From positions 62,001-126,000 of the forward strand of contig JBCBRS010000007.1 of assembly GCA_039819545.1 (NCBI GenBank): a stretch of DNA of 64,000 nt. Direction: 5' to 3'. This DNA is from CALLPQ01 sp039819545 (GTDB lineage: Bacteria; Pseudomonadota; Alphaproteobacteria; Caulobacterales; Parvularculaceae). Below, piece by piece: positions 1 to 9,235 of the stretch. Made by a program: the position numbers and the translations under genes. Positions within the stretch are counted from its first letter, which is position 1; the number at the start of each line of letters is the position of its first letter. The notes under the pieces were generated by a model that worked only from the letters and a program-made list of their open reading frames with translations, was not told the origin of the DNA and did no database searches.

Positions 1-1
1 C

Positions 2-283
2 CTGATCGCGTTCACGCGTCAGCATCAAGGGCAATTTTTTATTGGTGTGATTCGCCCCGATGGCACCGGAGAGCGTGAATTGGCGCGCAGCTATCTTGTA
101 GAAGGACCCACCTGGTCCCCCAATGGCCGGGTTTTGATGTTTTTCCGGGAAACAGCACCCCGGGGCGATGGTTCGGGCGGGCGCCCCTCGCTATGGTCGG
201 TGGATTTGACGGGCCGGAATTTGCGCCAAGTGCGCACCCCGGCGGCGGCCTCGGATCCGGCATGGTCCCCAACACTGCCCTAG
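2..283 (+). CDS. tolB: TolB C-terminal end (partial)
   Basis: Periplasmic beta-propeller protein of the Tol-Pal envelope complex, which links outer membrane, peptidoglycan and inner membrane during constriction. Only the last 93 codons are present; the reading frame is open from base 2 to the TAG at 281-283. Visible blade motifs are GPTWSPNGRVLMFF, preceded by IGVIRPDGTGER, and the final SDPAWSPTLP, all typical of the TolB carboxy end. The next gene is pal, as in nearly all proteobacteria, which supports the call. The upstream tolQRA genes would lie outside the window. Confidence 0.93.
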   Translation: MIAFTRQHQGQFFIGVIRPDGTGERELARSYLVEGPTWSPNGRVLMFFRETAPRGDGSGGRPSLWSVDLTGRNLRQVRTPAAASDPAWSPTLP

Positions 284-845
284 GAAGCGGGGTATTAAGA
301 CAGGCTTTCCGACGCGGTGAGCCCAGGTTGAGTCGATAGCGTGGCCAGATTCTGCCTTGGGGCTCGCCAGTTTTCTTGTATTGCGCGGGCAACACAGGCG
401 CGAAAAACCTGCTGTTAACCTTTTATGGTGTTAGGATAACGGAATTTTCACGGGTGAGGCCATAAGCCAAAGATTGCCACCTGTCACGGACGTGGCTACG
501 CTTTGGCCGCTGAATACGGAGTATTCGGGGCAAACTGCGAGTATCGTGGCGGCATTACTAAAGCTGTCACATGATTGTGGTTATGACGATAATCGGCCAA
601 ACGGTCGGTGAAATTAAGCGGCGGGGCAATGAATTGGTGGGGGCTCACCGAAACAGCGTCTTGCTAAAGGTAAGGATTGCGATCACCGTTGGCGCAGTCA
701 AAAAGAGGTCAAACACGGTTGGCGAGCGTCAGTGGGGCGCAGGTCTTGGAATTACAGGTTTTTTGGGGATTGAATTCTGAAAAGTCGAATTCGCCGGGAT
801 GGCCAGCAAGATCAGGCTTAAAAAAAGCAGAATGGAGCAGAAACG
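284..845. other. 562-bp tolB-pal intergenic region
   Basis: Unusually long spacer for a tolB-pal pair. I see no convincing coding frame: short open frames here lack ribosome sites and family resemblance. The stretch just before pal contains the ribosome site GGAG at about 834-837. A pal promoter presumably lies here, but I cannot point to clear -35/-10 boxes. Confidence 0.4.
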
Positions 846-1361
846 ATGTTTGGGAAAAAGACGATGAAAACGGCAGGGGCCTTGGGCGCGCTCATGATGC
901 TTTCCGCCTGTGCGACCACGGGTGTCGATGACACGGTGGTGAATGCGGTAGATACGACCCGCAGCACAGCCACAGCGCCAACCGGCCCGATCCCCGGCTC
1001 GCAAGCCGATCTAGAACAAACCGCCGGCCACCGCGTTTTTTACGGCTACAATCAGTACACGCTGACCCCTCAGGCGCAGGACGTCCTGGCCCGTCAAGCC
1101 GCGTGGCTAAAGCAATATCCTGAGGCCGATATCCTGATCTCTGGCAATTGCGACGAGCGCGGGACCCGCGAATACAACCTTGCCCTCGGTGCGCGGCGCG
1201 CCGAAGCTGCCCGGGCTTATCTGACAAGTCTTGGTGTTGATGGCTCTCGGATTCAGACAATCTCCTTTGGTAAGGATCGCCCCATTGACCCGCGATCAAA
1301 CGAATCGGCGTGGTCTTTGAACCGCAACGCCACAACGGCTATTCGCGGCGCTGGCGCATAA
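846..1361 (+). CDS. pal: Peptidoglycan-associated lipoprotein Pal
   Basis: Outer-membrane lipoprotein that binds peptidoglycan and TolB. The 171-residue product has a short hydrophobic signal ending in the lipobox LSAC, with the lipidated Cys at residue 22. An OmpA-like domain follows (about 60-170) with the alphaproteobacterial signature GNCDERGTREYNLALGARRA. A second Met at residue 7 is an alternative start. The first ATG has GGAG about eight bases upstream and is kept. A rho-independent terminator follows, so pal and the downstream cpoB may be transcribed separately. Confidence 0.95.
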   Translation: MFGKKTMKTAGALGALMMLSACATTGVDDTVVNAVDTTRSTATAPTGPIPGSQADLEQTAGHRVFYGYNQYTLTPQAQDVLARQAAWLKQYPEADILISGNCDERGTREYNLALGARRAEAARAYLTSLGVDGSRIQTISFGKDRPIDPRSNESAWSLNRNATTAIRGAGA

Positions 1362-1421
1362 GCGCTGGTGATTTGGCTGCCATGTGTGACTTTGGTCAGT
1401 GGTGCCAGTGATCATAGGTCG

Positions 1422-1457
1422 CAAAAAGCGCCTCCAATGCTGGGAGGCGCTTTTTTG
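1422..1457 (+). terminator. Rho-independent terminator after pal
   Basis: Arms AGCGCCTCC and GGGAGGCGCT surround a six-base loop, with A-rich sequence before and six T after. The A and T flanks could let it act in both directions. Confidence 0.85.
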
Positions 1458-1592
1458 TGCCTTAATTTTGCTCAATCGGCATGTCGTTATTTAGCGTGAT
1501 GGCGTAATGGGAAATCGCTGCCGGGTGCGGTAGACTGTTTGAACGCACGGCCGACATTGCCATCGCAATCGCTACTGACCAGGACACTGACT

Positions 1593-2456
1593 ATGCGCCC
1601 AACGTTGATTGTTACGCCCTTTCTTGTTGCTGCACTTACAAGCTTGATGCTGTGCGCAGCGCCAGCCCATGCCGGCAAAAAACAGGATATTGAGTTGCTG
1701 CAGCAGCAGGTTGCAGAATTACAGGCCGCGCTTGCCACGCTGTCGCAGAATTCCGGTCGCGCCAATGCCGATATGACCGTCAAGCTCAGCCAAATGCAGG
1801 CTGAGAATCAGCGGCTCACTGGAGAGATCGAGGGATTGCGCAATCAAGTGCGCCAACTGACAAGCCGGATGGATACGCTCTCGCGGGTGGTGGCAGGGGA
1901 AAATTTCTCCGGCCTCGACACAGGGCTTGGCCCCGCTCGGGCAACAACGCCGCCGCAAGCCCAATCGGGGACCGCTGGTGACGGTGGGTCCGGCGCGACG
2001 GCTGACGATAGCGCCGCAACCGATAAACCAAGCAGCCGCAGCGTTGATCCGGGTACGGTCATCCTGCCGGCGGACCCGGCAGCAGCCTACAAATATGCCT
2101 CAGATTTTTTGTTGACCGGTGATTATACCCGTGCGCGCATCGCCTTTGAACTGTTCGTTGAGGCGCATCCGAGCGCACCGCAGACACCGGATGCGCGCTT
2201 TCGGCTTGGCGAAATCTATCTTGCCACCGGAGCAAACAGCGAGGCTGCACAGGCCTTTATCAATCATATTAAGCTGTACCCCAATAATCCGCGTGCGCCG
2301 GAAGCTTATTTGAAACTGGGGACGGCGTTTTCGCGGATGGAAGAAACAACCCAGGCCTGTAACATTTTCAAACAGGTCCGCCGGAAATTCCCTAACGCCT
2401 CACCGATAATCCTGCAGCGCACGGATGTGGAGATGCGCCGCATCAACTGCCGCTAG
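1593..2456 (+). CDS. cpoB: Cell division coordinator CpoB (YbgF)
   Basis: Periplasmic TPR protein that works with Tol-Pal and couples peptidoglycan synthesis with outer-membrane constriction. The ATG at 1593 is chosen because it has AGGA eight bases upstream and opens directly on a signal peptide (MRPTLIVTPFLVAALTSLML...AHA); an upstream TTG would put 18 non-signal residues in front. After the signal come a coiled coil rich in Q/L heptads (about 28-110), a Thr/Ala/Ser-rich linker, and a C-terminal TPR block (YKYASDFLLTGDYTRARIAF, then AAAYLKLGTAFSRM-like repeats). Predicted length is 287 residues, normal for the family. It follows pal and precedes tilS, as in many alphaproteobacteria. Confidence 0.9.
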   Translation: MRPTLIVTPFLVAALTSLMLCAAPAHAGKKQDIELLQQQVAELQAALATLSQNSGRANADMTVKLSQMQAENQRLTGEIEGLRNQVRQLTSRMDTLSRVVAGENFSGLDTGLGPARATTPPQAQSGTAGDGGSGATADDSAATDKPSSRSVDPGTVILPADPAAAYKYASDFLLTGDYTRARIAFELFVEAHPSAPQTPDARFRLGEIYLATGANSEAAQAFINHIKLYPNNPRAPEAYLKLGTAFSRMEETTQACNIFKQVRRKFPNASPIILQRTDVEMRRINCR

Positions 2457-2470
2457 GTGCGGGCGCCGAC

Positions 2471-3835
2471 TTGATCACCCTTGATCAGTTTTCCCAGACG
2501 CTGAAAAGACTGTCATTGCCGCCGCGTGCGCTGATAGCAGTTTCCGGCGGGCGCGATTCCATGGCGCTGGCGCTTTTGTGCGGCAACGCAGTAAAGATTG
2601 GTGCTCTGCGTACAGAATTTATTGCGGTTACTATTGATCACGGCTTGCGGAAAACCAGTGCCGCCGAAGCCAACACCGTCAAAGACTGGTGCACTGCGCT
2701 TGGGCTTGCCCATCGCACGGTGCGCTGGGAGCGGGCGGGGGCTCGTCCCGAACGCGCAGTGCAAGCGCGGGCGCGCTACGCCCGCTATGCCTTGCTCTGC
2801 AAACTGGCCAACACGCTGGAGGCTGGGGCGATCCTTACCGGGCACACCCTTGATGATCAGGCCGAGACGGTCTGGATGCGGATGATGCGTGGCAGTGGGC
2901 CGTCGGGTCTTGCCGGTATGCGGCATGAACGCCTGATCGCGGCCGATGCGGGGGCGACCGTTCGGCTGGTTCGCCCATTCCTGTCGACCCGGCGAAAAGA
3001 CTTGACGACGGTCCTACAGGCGCATCACCAACCGTTTCTCGATGACCCTTCAAACGTCAACGCCGATTTCGAACGGGTGCGCACGCGCGGTCTTTTGAGT
3101 GCGCTCGCTGCGCGCTCCATCATCGCGCCGGAACAGTTGGCCGCGACAGCCAGGCGCTGTGTCCGGCAGTGTGATCAAGAGGTCAAGACCCGCCCGGCGC
3201 TCGCCCGTGCTGTTGGCCTTACCGTGGAGGGCTGGGGCGGGGTAACCATGTGCGCCGCGCGCTGGGCCCGCCATGGCGCATCACACGAGGCTAATTTGGC
3301 GACGTTGGCAGGGCAGATTATTGGCGCCGTCGGCCAAAAACGTGGGGCCGTGGATCCGGCCCTTGCGTTTGGTTCAGTGGACACGGCTCTTGGTGACGGC
3401 AAGGCAACGCTCGGCGGTTGCCTGATTGAGCACAAAGACGGCGTGGTTCATTTTTACCGCGAGCCGGCGGCATTTTTTGGCCGGGATGGGCTTGGGACTC
3501 ACCGCTGTGCTTTGTCGGCTGACGGTCGCGCGGTGATGTGGGATCAGCGATTTTTGATCAAGGTTATGCGCAACGGCACCGCCGCAAAAGCTGAACCGGG
3601 TCCCCTCTGGTATCTTGAAAGTCGTAAAAATCAATCAAAACAAAGTGTTATTCCTGTCATAGCATTACGGACGCTTCCCGTACTCGTCGGTGATGGCCTG
3701 CCCGATGACGGGGCCCTCATAACGCCGGGGACTTTCGATCTTGGGAGCCACACCCTGACCATGCGGTGTATCGTGGAAGAGGCGATCTTCGATCCCGTTC
3801 ACCGCTTTGTGATGCCGGAAGAGACGGTCGCCTAG
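2471..3835 (+). CDS. tilS: tRNA(Ile)-lysidine synthetase TilS
   Basis: ATP-dependent enzyme that converts C34 of the CAU anticodon of tRNA-Ile2 to lysidine, allowing AUA decoding. The PP-loop SGGRDS is at residues 25-30, followed by the conserved VTIDHGLR and the LTGHTLDDQAETVWMRM segment, both diagnostic of TilS. The 454-residue length includes the C-terminal substrate-binding region. The only start in a suitable position is TTG at 2471, with a weak ribosome site; it lies 14 bases after cpoB, so the two genes are probably cotranscribed. Confidence 0.93.
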   Translation: MITLDQFSQTLKRLSLPPRALIAVSGGRDSMALALLCGNAVKIGALRTEFIAVTIDHGLRKTSAAEANTVKDWCTALGLAHRTVRWERAGARPERAVQARARYARYALLCKLANTLEAGAILTGHTLDDQAETVWMRMMRGSGPSGLAGMRHERLIAADAGATVRLVRPFLSTRRKDLTTVLQAHHQPFLDDPSNVNADFERVRTRGLLSALAARSIIAPEQLAATARRCVRQCDQEVKTRPALARAVGLTVEGWGGVTMCAARWARHGASHEANLATLAGQIIGAVGQKRGAVDPALAFGSVDTALGDGKATLGGCLIEHKDGVVHFYREPAAFFGRDGLGTHRCALSADGRAVMWDQRFLIKVMRNGTAAKAEPGPLWYLESRKNQSKQSVIPVIALRTLPVLVGDGLPDDGALITPGTFDLGSHTLTMRCIVEEAIFDPVHRFVMPEETVA

Positions 3836-4079
3836 CGTCGACGTTTTGCCACAAGTTGGGGCATTGTGCGTCAGACCTTGTTTTTGCAAAGGTCGAACGC
3901 CGGCTTTACTCTGGGTTGAGGCTGGCGCTGGGGTTTCGAAGTCCCTATCTTCAGACAGATCGCGGCGTTAATCCTTTTGGAAAACGCTGCGTATAGAGTT
4001 CATGGGCACTTTTTGCCCGCTATTTCCGGGCCTATTGGTATCGATTGATAGGCTCTAACCGTAAGGAAGTTGATTTCGT

Positions 4080-5981
4080 ATGACGGGACGTAACCTGCTT
4101 ATCTGGGGCCTTGTCTTCTTTTTCTTTTTGCTGGCGCTACAGCTTTTTGAAAATGCCTCCACAGACACAAAAGTCAGTAAGCTGAGCTATACCGAATTTT
4201 CAAAGCAGCTTGATCAGGGCAATATCCGCCGCGCCACCGTTGACGGTGGTAAGATCGAAGGCACCCTCGCCGATGGCACCACTTATGTGACCAATGTCGG
4301 GGCAGAAAACGATATCGCCAAACGCCTGAATGATGCCGGCGTGCAGACGACCGTAAAAATGAAAGAGGAATTGCCCCTCGCGCTGTCCATTCTGGTGCAG
4401 GTATTACCCTTCCTTATATTTCTCGCCTTTATCGTCTTCGTGATGCGCCAAATGCAGGGTGCAGGTGGCAAAGCCATGGGCTTTGGCAAATCGCGCGCAA
4501 AATTGCTCACCGAGCGTCAGGGCCGGGTCACGTTCGACGATGTGGCCGGTATTGATGAAGCGAAAGAAGAGCTCGAAGAGATTGTCGAATATCTCAAAGA
4601 TCCCATGAAGTTTCAGCGTCTGGGCGGAAAAATTCCCAAAGGTGCGTTGCTGGTGGGTCCTCCCGGTACCGGTAAAACGCTCCTCGCCCGCGCCATCGCC
4701 GGTGAAGCCAATGTGCCGTTCTTTACGATTTCGGGCTCGGACTTTGTGGAGATGTTTGTGGGCGTGGGCGCCAGCCGCGTGCGCGACATGTTTGAGCAAG
4801 CCAAGAAAAATGCGCCTTGCATCATCTTTATCGACGAAATTGATGCGGTCGGTCGCTCGCGCGGTGCCGGTCTTGGCGGCGGTAATGATGAGCGCGAACA
4901 GACCCTCAACCAGCTTCTCGTGGAAATGGACGGCTTTGAATCGAACGAGGGGATCATTCTCATTGCGGCGACCAACCGGCCCGACGTCCTTGACCCGGCG
5001 CTGCTGCGACCCGGTCGGTTTGACCGTCAGGTAACCGTTCCAAACCCGGATATTGTTGGCCGCGAGAAGATCTTGCAGGTGCACATCAAGAAAGTGCCAA
5101 TTTCCCCCGACGTGAATGTGCGCACCATTGCGCGCGGGACACCGGGCTTTTCCGGGGCCGACCTTGCCAACCTCGTTAATGAGGCCGCGTTGCTTGCGGC
5201 GCGACGGTCCCAACGGTTTGTGACCGCGCGGGAATTTGACGACGCGAAAGACAAAGTTCTCATGGGGGCCGAACGCCGCTCCATGGTGATGACCGAGGAT
5301 GAGAAAAAACTCACCGCCTATCACGAGGCTGGCCACGCGATTGTCGGTATCTCCGTGCCTGGCAGTGATCCTGTCCATAAAGCCACGATCATTCCGCGCG
5401 GCCGGGCCCTTGGCATGGTTCAATATTTGCCGGAGCGCGATAAGCTGTCCTTCTCCCTGCAACAGATGCGGGCACGGATTGCCACGGCCATGGGTGGCCG
5501 GGTTGCCGAGGAACTAAAATTCGGGATGGAGCATGTGACGTCCGGCGCCCAGTCAGACATCGACATGGCCACCAAAATTGCCCGCGCCATGGTGACGCAA
5601 TATGGTCTTTCGGAAAAACTCGGCCCCATCGCCTATGCCGAAGATGAAGGCGAAGTGTTCCTCGGCCAGTCCATTGCCCGGTCAAAGTCGATTTCGACCG
5701 ACACCGCAAAGCTGATCGAGGACGAGGTCAAGGGCTTCGTGATGGAAGGCTATAACCGCGCCAAGCAGATCCTGACTGATCGTAATGATGATTGGGAGAG
5801 ACTTTCTCAGGCGCTGCTCGAATATGAAACGCTCACAGGCGATGAGATTACCCGGCTGTTAAAGGGAGAAAAAATTGTTCGTCCGGACCCGGATGATACC
5901 CCTGACCAGCCGCCGGCAAGTTCGGTGCCTGTCACCGACCCCGGTTTTGGTGCACCGGGCGCCGAACCCCAAGGGGCCTGA
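4080..5981 (+). CDS. ftsH: ATP-dependent zinc metalloprotease FtsH
   Basis: Membrane-anchored AAA+ protease that degrades damaged membrane proteins and short-lived regulators. Two transmembrane segments (about 5-22 and 101-121) flank a periplasmic domain. The AAA module has Walker A GPPGTGKT at 193-200, Walker B IIFIDEID near 247-254, and second-region-of-homology arginines. The zinc site HEAGH is at 415-419. The 633-residue length is normal. The C-terminal tail is Pro/Asp-rich (about 605-633), as often seen. A 244-bp spacer separates it from tilS and a strong terminator follows, so it is likely its own unit. Confidence 0.97.
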   Translation: MTGRNLLIWGLVFFFFLLALQLFENASTDTKVSKLSYTEFSKQLDQGNIRRATVDGGKIEGTLADGTTYVTNVGAENDIAKRLNDAGVQTTVKMKEELPLALSILVQVLPFLIFLAFIVFVMRQMQGAGGKAMGFGKSRAKLLTERQGRVTFDDVAGIDEAKEELEEIVEYLKDPMKFQRLGGKIPKGALLVGPPGTGKTLLARAIAGEANVPFFTISGSDFVEMFVGVGASRVRDMFEQAKKNAPCIIFIDEIDAVGRSRGAGLGGGNDEREQTLNQLLVEMDGFESNEGIILIAATNRPDVLDPALLRPGRFDRQVTVPNPDIVGREKILQVHIKKVPISPDVNVRTIARGTPGFSGADLANLVNEAALLAARRSQRFVTAREFDDAKDKVLMGAERRSMVMTEDEKKLTAYHEAGHAIVGISVPGSDPVHKATIIPRGRALGMVQYLPERDKLSFSLQQMRARIATAMGGRVAEELKFGMEHVTSGAQSDIDMATKIARAMVTQYGLSEKLGPIAYAEDEGEVFLGQSIARSKSISTDTAKLIEDEVKGFVMEGYNRAKQILTDRNDDWERLSQALLEYETLTGDEITRLLKGEKIVRPDPDDTPDQPPASSVPVTDPGFGAPGAEPQGA

Positions 5982-5999
5982 TCGGCATCCCCAATCGAT

Positions 6000-6033
6000 A
6001 AAGCCCGGGCGCACGCCGCGCCCGGGCTTTTTA
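6000..6033 (+). terminator. Rho-independent terminator after ftsH
   Basis: Perfect GC-rich arms AAAGCCCGGGCG and CGCCCGGGCTTT with a short loop and a T run, 18 bases after the ftsH stop. Confidence 0.9.
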
Positions 6034-6055
6034 TTTGTCCCAATGAATTTCGCCC

Positions 6056-6892
6056 ATGTCCAAAAGCAATTTTTCACCCGATGTCTCTCCTGCGCCAACC
6101 CTCATGGGGATTGTCAATGTGACGCCGGATTCCTTTTCCGACGGCGGGACCTATTTTGATCCCGGCGCCGCCATTAGCCACGGGCTTTCGTTGCAGGCGG
6201 ACGGCGCTGGCATTCTTGATGTGGGCGGCGAGTCGACGCGCCCCGGTGCGGCTCTCGTTCCAGAGGCTGAGGAGATCGATCGCGTCTTGCCGGTGATCAA
6301 AGGGCTCGCGCGTGCGGTCTCGGTGCCAATCTCCATCGATACGCGCAAGCCAGCGGTCGCTATCGCCGCTATGGAGGCGGGTGCCAGCATCTGGAATGAC
6401 GTATCGGCGCTGACCTATACCCCTGACAGTCTGTCTGTTGCGGCCCGGCTCGATTGCCAGATTGTCCTGATGCACGCGCAAGGAACGCCCCAGACCATGC
6501 AGGATAATCCGGCCTATGACGATGTCGTGGGCGAGGTCATGGCTGCGCTGGAGGCGCGTGTGCAAGTCTGTCTGCTGTCGGGCATTGATCGCGACCGATT
6601 GATATTGGATCCGGGTATCGGCTTTGGCAAGACGCTTGACCACAATCTGGCCTTGATGCGCGGCCTGCCGGACCTGGCGGCGCTGGGTTATCCTGTTCTG
6701 TTTGGGGCATCGCGCAAACGCTTTATCGCTGCGCTTGACCGGGAGGTCGAGGCCCATGCGCGCCTTGGCGGATCCCTCGCCGCGGCGTTGTGGGCCACCG
6801 ATCATGGCGCCCAAATCCTCCGGGTTCATGACGTGGCCCAAACCCGGCAGGCACTTGCCATTCACCGCGCGCTTGGGGCGGGTTGCCGGTAA
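6056..6892 (+). CDS. folP: Dihydropteroate synthase
   Basis: Condenses p-aminobenzoate with dihydropterin pyrophosphate in folate biosynthesis; the sulfonamide target. Signatures: MGIVNVTPDSFSDGG (residues 17-31), DVGGESTRPGA, the IDT segment SIDTRKP, NDVSAL, and the GASRKRF loop near the C-terminal end. The 278-residue length is typical. ATG at 6056 is the first start in frame after the ftsH terminator. folP commonly sits between ftsH and glmM in alphaproteobacteria; here glmM is 4 kb further on because a three-gene module intervenes. Confidence 0.95.
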   Translation: MSKSNFSPDVSPAPTLMGIVNVTPDSFSDGGTYFDPGAAISHGLSLQADGAGILDVGGESTRPGAALVPEAEEIDRVLPVIKGLARAVSVPISIDTRKPAVAIAAMEAGASIWNDVSALTYTPDSLSVAARLDCQIVLMHAQGTPQTMQDNPAYDDVVGEVMAALEARVQVCLLSGIDRDRLILDPGIGFGKTLDHNLALMRGLPDLAALGYPVLFGASRKRFIAALDREVEAHARLGGSLAAALWATDHGAQILRVHDVAQTRQALAIHRALGAGCR

Positions 6893-6904
6893 CGGGAAGC
6901 TTTT

Positions 6905-9235
6905 TTAAAGCCGCTTTCTTATTTCGAAGCGCCAACCGGTCCGTATGGGATCAATTAGATTGGGCTGAAAGGTCAGCGGGGTTTGCCCGGCTTCATCGCG
7001 GACGGTGATGACGTCATCAAAAAGATTGCCAACGCCGGTGGAAATCCGTGTCTCCGATAAAAATGGCAAGCGATCAAGAATGCGATCTGAGTAATTAAAT
7101 TCGTAGGAAAGACTGAGAACGGCCCGAAAAATACCGGAGAACTGCAGTGTGCCGTTCGGCCCAATCGTTTGTGTACCACTACGATATTGCGCACCGGCGT
7201 ATAGCCCCCAACCATTGTTCCATCGGTAAACACTGGCATCAACCACATGAGCTGGCGTTCCGCCAAAGGCTCCGGTTGCGGCCCCGTTCAAAAAGTCAAA
7301 AGGGGCAAGATCATCACGGATGATCACCTGGTCCTCAAGCGTCCAGCGATGGTAAACCGAGGCGCGAATGGCCCCCGGGCGGCCACTACGCCGGCGTGGC
7401 GGTCTTGCTCTGGTGTTCTCTGAGGCGGGTTTTCGCGGCTTTGCGCGTTTTGCCTTAACCTCTTTTGACCAGGAAAAACCGGTGCGCAGTTGCTGGTTCG
7501 TGGTTTGCGCCACCTGGACCGGCCGCCGATCAAATAACAAAAGGCTACCAGTTTCATCGCGTATGACCCGGTTCGCAAATGCCGTCTCAAACTCTTCCGT
7601 CAACAGAATAAACTGTCTTGTTTCGCCTCTGATACTGGAGTTCGTATAATCAGCATTGAGGGTAATCTTGCGCTTTTCCCACGGTTTCCACTGTAGGCCT
7701 ATTTTGTAGACATCGCGGCTATCATCGGTCAACGCCGGGTTACCCCCGGTGGCAACCGCAGCTAATACACTCTCTTGCCGCGAAAAATCAAAGACCTGTG
7801 CTGCCGGGGTCGTCACTACGGGGGAGGCAACGTCAAAAAGATCGGGGACACCCTCTTCATGGGTTGCCGAAGCGATGATCCGCCAGCGTGTTCCGGGACG
7901 CCAGGTGGCACCATAACCAACAGTTGTCAGAAGGCCAAAATCCGAAACCTGATTGAGCTCGATGTTCGCGTTCAACGCCACATCGCCAAGGGCACTTGAT
8001 GGTAAAAGAAAAGGATAGGTAAAACTTGCGCGGGCTGAATAGGTTTGGCGTGATTGCCGGGTACTGATGAATGAGGGTTGATCATCCTGTACCGACTGAT
8101 CAGCACGCTGATGCTCGGTTTGTACACCAACCTGCCCGGTCAAACTTGCGTAGCCTGCTTTGGTGGAAAATAAGCGGCGATTGACGATTAAATCAGCCTG
8201 ACCGATCCAGTTTACCGACAGCGTCTGTAGGCTGCGCGGCGAAAACACGAGGGATGGATCAAGACTGTCAACGTCATCAAGGTCGATTTCATTGCGTATG
8301 CGATCATAATCAAGGCTGGCGGTCACTGACCATGTATTCGGTGCGAGTTGTGAATTGACGGAAAGACCAAGATAGCCATCGCGGTTTCGGGTGTTCTGGG
8401 TTAACGGCACATCCGCTGCGCTTGCAAAGCCATTCAACCTGTCGCTCCGTCCTGTTTCCAGTGACCCGCTCAAGGTTGCAACGGCGCCGGCTGGCAAATC
8501 TGTGCTTCGCGAGCCCCCCAGACGCCACGCCCGGCTGTCGGGTGTGAGGGATCTGAATACTTGTTCCTCGGGCCGACCATTTACCGGAATGATGTTTCGG
8601 TCAGCCTCAAGCAACCCGGGGCTGCGATCAAAAAATGCGTCAAGACTATTTCGTTTTTCGCCATTGATAACGACGCGAGAAACCGCCAGTCGATTTGAGA
8701 TCGCGCCACCGCGCACCGGTGCCTGTGTGCGGGTATTGATTGGCGTAATCGACACATTGGGCTTGAGGATGAAGTTGATAACCCGTTGGTTGGCCGAAAA
8801 ACCGTATTGAAGCGAAACCTCTTCGGGCAAGATATCAACCCGGGCAATGGTCTCTATGGGGTAGTTATCGAGTTCGCGAAAGCCTGAAACGCGCCGTCCA
8901 TTGATGAGCACCACGGGCGGCTCATTGCGTCGCCCCCGACCGCTAGAGGTTTCGGCCTGAAGGATCGCAAGAAGCTCCGACAGATTTGAAACGCCATACG
9001 CTGCGATGTCAGACTCAGTGAGCGATAGTTCCGGCTCAATATCAGTCAGGGCTAAGCCGCGTCTGGCCTGACCCTCAACAATGATCGCATCGTTGTCTTC
9101 ATTAGGGCCCTCCTCCGGTGCCTGCACCGCGCCAGCCAATAGCGGCGTGCCGCCAGCAACCACGATCAGGGTCCGGATGACGGCACCCGAAGGGTTTGGA
9201 GGTCGTTTCTCTCGACGCGGTCGCTGGCGCGTCAC
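6905..9235 (-). CDS. TonB-dependent receptor-like outer-membrane protein
   Basis: Predicted outer-membrane barrel of 776 residues. A basic N-terminus and hydrophobic stretch (about 18-38) look like a signal. A plug domain follows (about 50-160), including IIVEGQARRG, a SLTESDIAAYG segment, PPVVLINGRRVSG and IETIARVDILPEE. The rest is beta-rich. The barrel contains an odd basic insertion (KEVKAKRAKPRKPASE then RARPPRRRSGR, about residues 595-625), probably an exposed loop or turn. The GTG start overlaps the stop of the upstream DUF2141 gene by four bases (GTGA), so the two are translationally coupled. The substrate is unknown. With the divergent LytTR gene it matches a three-gene module known from sphingomonads. 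Confidence 0.8.
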   Translation of the reverse strand: MTRQRPRREKRPPNPSGAVIRTLIVVAGGTPLLAGAVQAPEEGPNEDNDAIIVEGQARRGLALTDIEPELSLTESDIAAYGVSNLSELLAILQAETSSGRGRRNEPPVVLINGRRVSGFRELDNYPIETIARVDILPEEVSLQYGFSANQRVINFILKPNVSITPINTRTQAPVRGGAISNRLAVSRVVINGEKRNSLDAFFDRSPGLLEADRNIIPVNGRPEEQVFRSLTPDSRAWRLGGSRSTDLPAGAVATLSGSLETGRSDRLNGFASAADVPLTQNTRNRDGYLGLSVNSQLAPNTWSVTASLDYDRIRNEIDLDDVDSLDPSLVFSPRSLQTLSVNWIGQADLIVNRRLFSTKAGYASLTGQVGVQTEHQRADQSVQDDQPSFISTRQSRQTYSARASFTYPFLLPSSALGDVALNANIELNQVSDFGLLTTVGYGATWRPGTRWRIIASATHEEGVPDLFDVASPVVTTPAAQVFDFSRQESVLAAVATGGNPALTDDSRDVYKIGLQWKPWEKRKITLNADYTNSSIRGETRQFILLTEEFETAFANRVIRDETGSLLLFDRRPVQVAQTTNQQLRTGFSWSKEVKAKRAKPRKPASENTRARPPRRRSGRPGAIRASVYHRWTLEDQVIIRDDLAPFDFLNGAATGAFGGTPAHVVDASVYRWNNGWGLYAGAQYRSGTQTIGPNGTLQFSGIFRAVLSLSYEFNYSDRILDRLPFLSETRISTGVGNLFDDVITVRDEAGQTPLTFQPNLIDPIRTGWRFEIRKRL

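Noticed and set aside
571..931. Short open frames in the tolB-pal spacer
   Set aside because: No ribosome sites, no family resemblance, and part of the region is read in another frame by pal.
4404..5462. Long minus-strand frame of 352 codons inside ftsH
   Set aside because: It is the shadow of a highly conserved, GC-rich gene; translation is His/Arg-rich with no fold.
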